NCBI GenBank assembly: GCA_037623315.1
Contig: JBBJJH010000005.1
Location: forward strand, 1-64,000
Length of the DNA stretch: 64,000 nucleotides
DNA from: Halanaerobiaceae bacterium ANBcell28
GTDB lineage: Bacteria; Bacillota; Halanaerobiia; Halanaerobiales; DTU029
Direction of reading: 5' to 3'
The translations under genes and the position numbers were made by a program. Positions within the stretch are counted from its first letter, which is position 1; the number at the start of each line of letters is the position of its first letter. Shown here one piece after another: positions 61,344-64,000 of the stretch. The notes under the pieces were generated by a model, which saw nothing but the letters and a program-made list of their open reading frames with translations, did no database searches and had not been told where the DNA came from.

Positions 61344-63206
61344 ATGACTATTAGGTTTTCTGGTTTGATGAGTGGTATGGATACAGATAATATGATACAA
61401 CAATTGATGCGTGTACATCAAATTAAAGTTGATAGAGTAGAACAAGATAAGCAATATGCAGAATGGCAAAGAGATGCTTTTCGAGATGTGAGTAATCAGG
61501 TGCGTGGTTTTAGAGATAATTTCTTTGACTTTCTAAATTCTGATAATAATATGCGTTCACCAAGAACTTTTAATTCTATGAGAGTAGAGTACAATGGACT
61601 GGAAAGTTCACCGTTTTTGTCAGTTTCTCCAGGTTCTAATGCAGTTCAAGGTAATTATGAGATTACGGATATAGAACTGGCAAGAGAGGCAGAACTTGAG
61701 GGTGTTAGAGTGACAGCAGATATGCTAGGTAATGAATTAGACCTTACAGATGGTAATATTACAATAAATGATGATAATAATCAGTTTAGCGTCAATCTTA
61801 ACGGGGTTAGTAGAGTCATAACATTGTTTGAGGGTAAAGAAAGTGATTCTGTAACTGCCGAAGCCCTAAGAGATGAGATAGCGGAACAAATAGATGCTAC
61901 TTTCGGAGAAGGAAGAATTGTACTGGCTCTTGATGGAGATCGAATCAAAATTACAGACCCAATTGGTTCCAGTAACATAAATCTTAATTCAGTCAGTGGA
62001 AATTCTGGTCTTGAAACAATTGGTTTTGCTGATGGTGCAAATAGCAGCAATAGAATTAGTTTAAGGTCCAATATAGCTGATATCACAGGATATTTTGCTG
62101 GAGGAATAGATATTGCTGAAGGAAAAGATATTAGTTTTACTATTAATGGTGTTGACTTTGAATTTGACTCCAGTAAAACTTCTTTAAATGATATTATGAA
62201 TGAAGTTAATAATAGCGATGCCGGAGTTACTATGAGATATGATGAACTGAATGATAATTTTAGATTTATATCTGATGAAATGGGCCAGTCTGCTCAGATT
62301 AATATTGATGGTGACTTTCTTACAGATTCATTAAACATGAATAATATATCTGCTAGTGGTGAAGATGCTAGCTTGAAAATCAATGGACAAACAGTTAGCC
62401 GTAGTAGTAATAACTTTATTATTAATGGTACGACTTTTAATCTAAATCAAGCTACAGAGGAAACAATAAACCTTTCTATAGATACAAATCCTGATCAAAC
62501 AGCAGAAAAGATTATAAATTTTGTTGAAGAATATAATGAATTAATAGGGGAGCTCAATACAAAACTTAGTGAACCACAAAACAGGGATTATAGACCTTTA
62601 ACTGATGACCAACGTCATGCGATGAGTGATAGGGAAATTGAAATGTGGGAAGAGCAGGCCCAAAGTGGTTTATTAAGAAGAGACCCTTTGTTACAGAGAA
62701 TGGTCACTCAGATGCGGACTGCTCTATTTGAAACTGTAGAAGGAGCCGGAATGAGTCTTCATGAGATGGGAATTAGTACAAGTAGAAACTATCTTGATGG
62801 AGGACGATTGCAAATAGATGAAGATAGGCTAAAGGCTGCTATTGCGGAAAATCCTGAAGGAGTTACAGCCTTATTTACGCAACAGTCAGATAAAGGTGAA
62901 GAAAAGGGCTTATCTCATCGTCTTTATGATATTGTTCAGGCTAATATTCGTACTACTAGAGATAATAATGGTAGAAAGGGTCTTTTATTAGAAAAGGCTG
63001 GTATAGAAGGTGATACTTCAGAAATAAATAATTCAATTAATCGAGAGATTATTGGTTATGATAATCGTATCAACAGTCTTCTTGATACGATAAGCAGACA
63101 GGAGGAATATTATTATCGTATGTTTACCCGTATGGAAAGTGCACTTTCTGAGATGTACGCTCAGTCTGATTGGTTAACAGCTCAATTAGGTGGTGGAATG
63201 ATGTAA
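61344..63206 (+). CDS. fliD: Flagellar cap protein FliD (HAP2)
   Basis: 620 aa filament cap. Conserved N-terminus RFSGLMSGMDTDNMIQQLM and C-terminus NSLLDTISRQEEYYYRMFTRMESALSEM (in part). Central region (about 270-360) variable. Ribosome binding site GAGGTGC. It overlaps no gene; the FlgN-like gene starts 17 bases later. Confidence 0.96.
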   Translation: MTIRFSGLMSGMDTDNMIQQLMRVHQIKVDRVEQDKQYAEWQRDAFRDVSNQVRGFRDNFFDFLNSDNNMRSPRTFNSMRVEYNGLESSPFLSVSPGSNAVQGNYEITDIELAREAELEGVRVTADMLGNELDLTDGNITINDDNNQFSVNLNGVSRVITLFEGKESDSVTAEALRDEIAEQIDATFGEGRIVLALDGDRIKITDPIGSSNINLNSVSGNSGLETIGFADGANSSNRISLRSNIADITGYFAGGIDIAEGKDISFTINGVDFEFDSSKTSLNDIMNEVNNSDAGVTMRYDELNDNFRFISDEMGQSAQINIDGDFLTDSLNMNNISASGEDASLKINGQTVSRSSNNFIINGTTFNLNQATEETINLSIDTNPDQTAEKIINFVEEYNELIGELNTKLSEPQNRDYRPLTDDQRHAMSDREIEMWEEQAQSGLLRRDPLLQRMVTQMRTALFETVEGAGMSLHEMGISTSRNYLDGGRLQIDEDRLKAAIAENPEGVTALFTQQSDKGEEKGLSHRLYDIVQANIRTTRDNNGRKGLLLEKAGIEGDTSEINNSINREIIGYDNRINSLLDTISRQEEYYYRMFTRMESALSEMYAQSDWLTAQLGGGMM

Positions 63207-63223
63207 TTGAAAGGTGGCTATTA

Positions 63224-63700
63224 ATGAATCCTGATAAAGATATAGAAAGTTTAATTAATTATATGCGAAAAAAAACAAGTTTTCTGGAAGAAGTATTAGA
63301 CTTAACAAAAGAGGAATATATAGCTGTAAAAAAAGAGGATTTAGATAAAGTGGAAAAATTACTAGGAGAAAGAAAAACTATCCTTTTAGAAATTGATAAA
63401 TTAGATAAAAAATTCATTGAAAAATTTGAAGCTTTAAAGACCAATTACGGGGTAGAAGAAATAAGCCAAATAAAAGGTGATAAAAATCTTCTAATAGATC
63501 TACAAGAGAAAACCAAATATATAAAAGAGCTATTGGAGAGAATTAAAGATACTGAAGATGAGTTAAAAAAAGATTTTACTAAACAAATTGATGAAGTGAA
63601 GCAAAATTTACTTAAAGTAAACAAAGGAAAAAAAGCTACATCCAATTATCATAAAGAACCTATTCGAACTGGTGGTACATTTCTTGATAAAAAAAATTAG
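63224..63700 (+). CDS. FlgN/FliT-like flagellar chaperone
   Basis: 158 aa, helical and highly charged (MRKKTSFLEEVLDLTKEEY; KVEKLLGERKTILLEIDKLDKKF). The heptad pattern is like that of FlgN at 26250, so it is probably an export chaperone for FliD or flagellin. ATG at 63224 with GAAAGGTGG. In the position where fliT is usually found, between fliD and fliS. Confidence 0.78.
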   Translation: MNPDKDIESLINYMRKKTSFLEEVLDLTKEEYIAVKKEDLDKVEKLLGERKTILLEIDKLDKKFIEKFEALKTNYGVEEISQIKGDKNLLIDLQEKTKYIKELLERIKDTEDELKKDFTKQIDEVKQNLLKVNKGKKATSNYHKEPIRTGGTFLDKKN

Positions 63701-63815
63701 TATTAAAGATAAGTTTACTATGATTTAATATATAGGATTAGTAAAATTAAGTGTAATGTATGTAAAAGTAGATGTAAAAGATTTGTTTTTATAGAAACAA
63801 TAGGGGGTAGATAAT

Positions 63816-64000
63816 ATGCAAAATCAAGGAGTTTATCAAAAATATAAACAAGTTCAGGTTGGAACAGCCAATAGAGGGAAACTATTGATAATGCTTTATC
63901 AGGGTTGTATAAAGTTTTTAAATATAGCCCAAAAAGGTATAGAAGAGAATCAACTAGAGCTGGCTAATACTAATATTATAAAGGCGCAAGATATAATAAA
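63816..64000 (+). CDS. fliS: Flagellin export chaperone FliS, 5' part
   Basis: Runs past the window end; the visible 61 residues begin MQNQGVYQKYKQVQVGTANR, then KLLIMLYQGCIKFLN, the FliS signature. Binds flagellin and, with FliW and CsrA, forms the flagellin homeostasis circuit. Ribosome binding site TAGGGGG. Confidence 0.93.
   Translation, partial: MQNQGVYQKYKQVQVGTANRGKLLIMLYQGCIKFLNIAQKGIEENQLELANTNIIKAQDII

Overview
The window is AT-rich and gene-dense and comes from a flagellated diderm (outer-membrane-bearing) member of the Firmicutes. Halanaerobiales is my best guess. The evidence is an LptD/OstA-like outer-membrane protein and several FadL/PorV-like barrels, found together with Firmicutes-type flagellar genes (yvyF-flgM-flgN-flgK-flgL-yviE-fliW-csrA), a lipoteichoic-acid-synthase-type enzyme, BsuPI-domain proteins and Gram-positive-style ribosome binding sites. 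No rRNA, tRNA or CRISPR array was seen.

Bases 1-25,300 are mostly envelope and housekeeping genes: an LptD-like protein, a small barrel protein, two BsuPI-domain proteins, phosphoglucomutase, an insertion sequence with a 511-aa transposase, a lipoprotein plus subtilisin-like lipoprotein pair, an HD-GYP (c-di-GMP phosphodiesterase-type) sensor with an outer-membrane protein, a lipoprotein/outer-membrane pair, a D-2-hydroxyacid dehydrogenase, a radical SAM protein and a class III aminotransferase.

Bases 25,200-31,000 form a canonical late-flagellar operon led by a clear sigma-A promoter and ending in fliW-csrA. Bases 31,200-49,650 are the unusual part. They hold three copies of a flagellin cassette, each made of a structured 5' leader, flagellin, terminator, a FlaG-like gene, a YjfB-like gene, a coiled-coil gene and a terminator. 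A 1147-aa giant flagellin with tandem repeats follows. Accessory cargo lies between the cassettes: an SF2 helicase with a small partner, fragments of type I restriction genes (hsdR, hsdS), two DUF4351/Rpn-like genes, an orphan gene, and a split HipA-kinase/HIRAN pair. The third flagellin is a deleted, frameshifted pseudogene, and a stretch of about 450 bp is identical between cassettes 1 and 3. The flagellin leader carries hairpins with GGA in the loop and at the Shine-Dalgarno site, as expected of CsrA targets, directly downstream of fliW-csrA.

Bases 49,900-60,600 hold a c-di-GMP-I riboswitch with terminator in front of a CpsB/YwqE-type tyrosine phosphatase, then a CofE-like ligase homologue, a phospholipase D-family protein, an MFS transporter, a glycerophosphodiesterase next to an LtaS-like enzyme, and a sodium:solute symporter with its small accessory protein. 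From 60,900 the flagellar filament genes resume (flaG, fliD, a FlgN/FliT-like chaperone, and fliS cut by the window end). The HD-GYP protein, the riboswitch and the CsrA-type leader all point to control of motility versus surface-polymer production.
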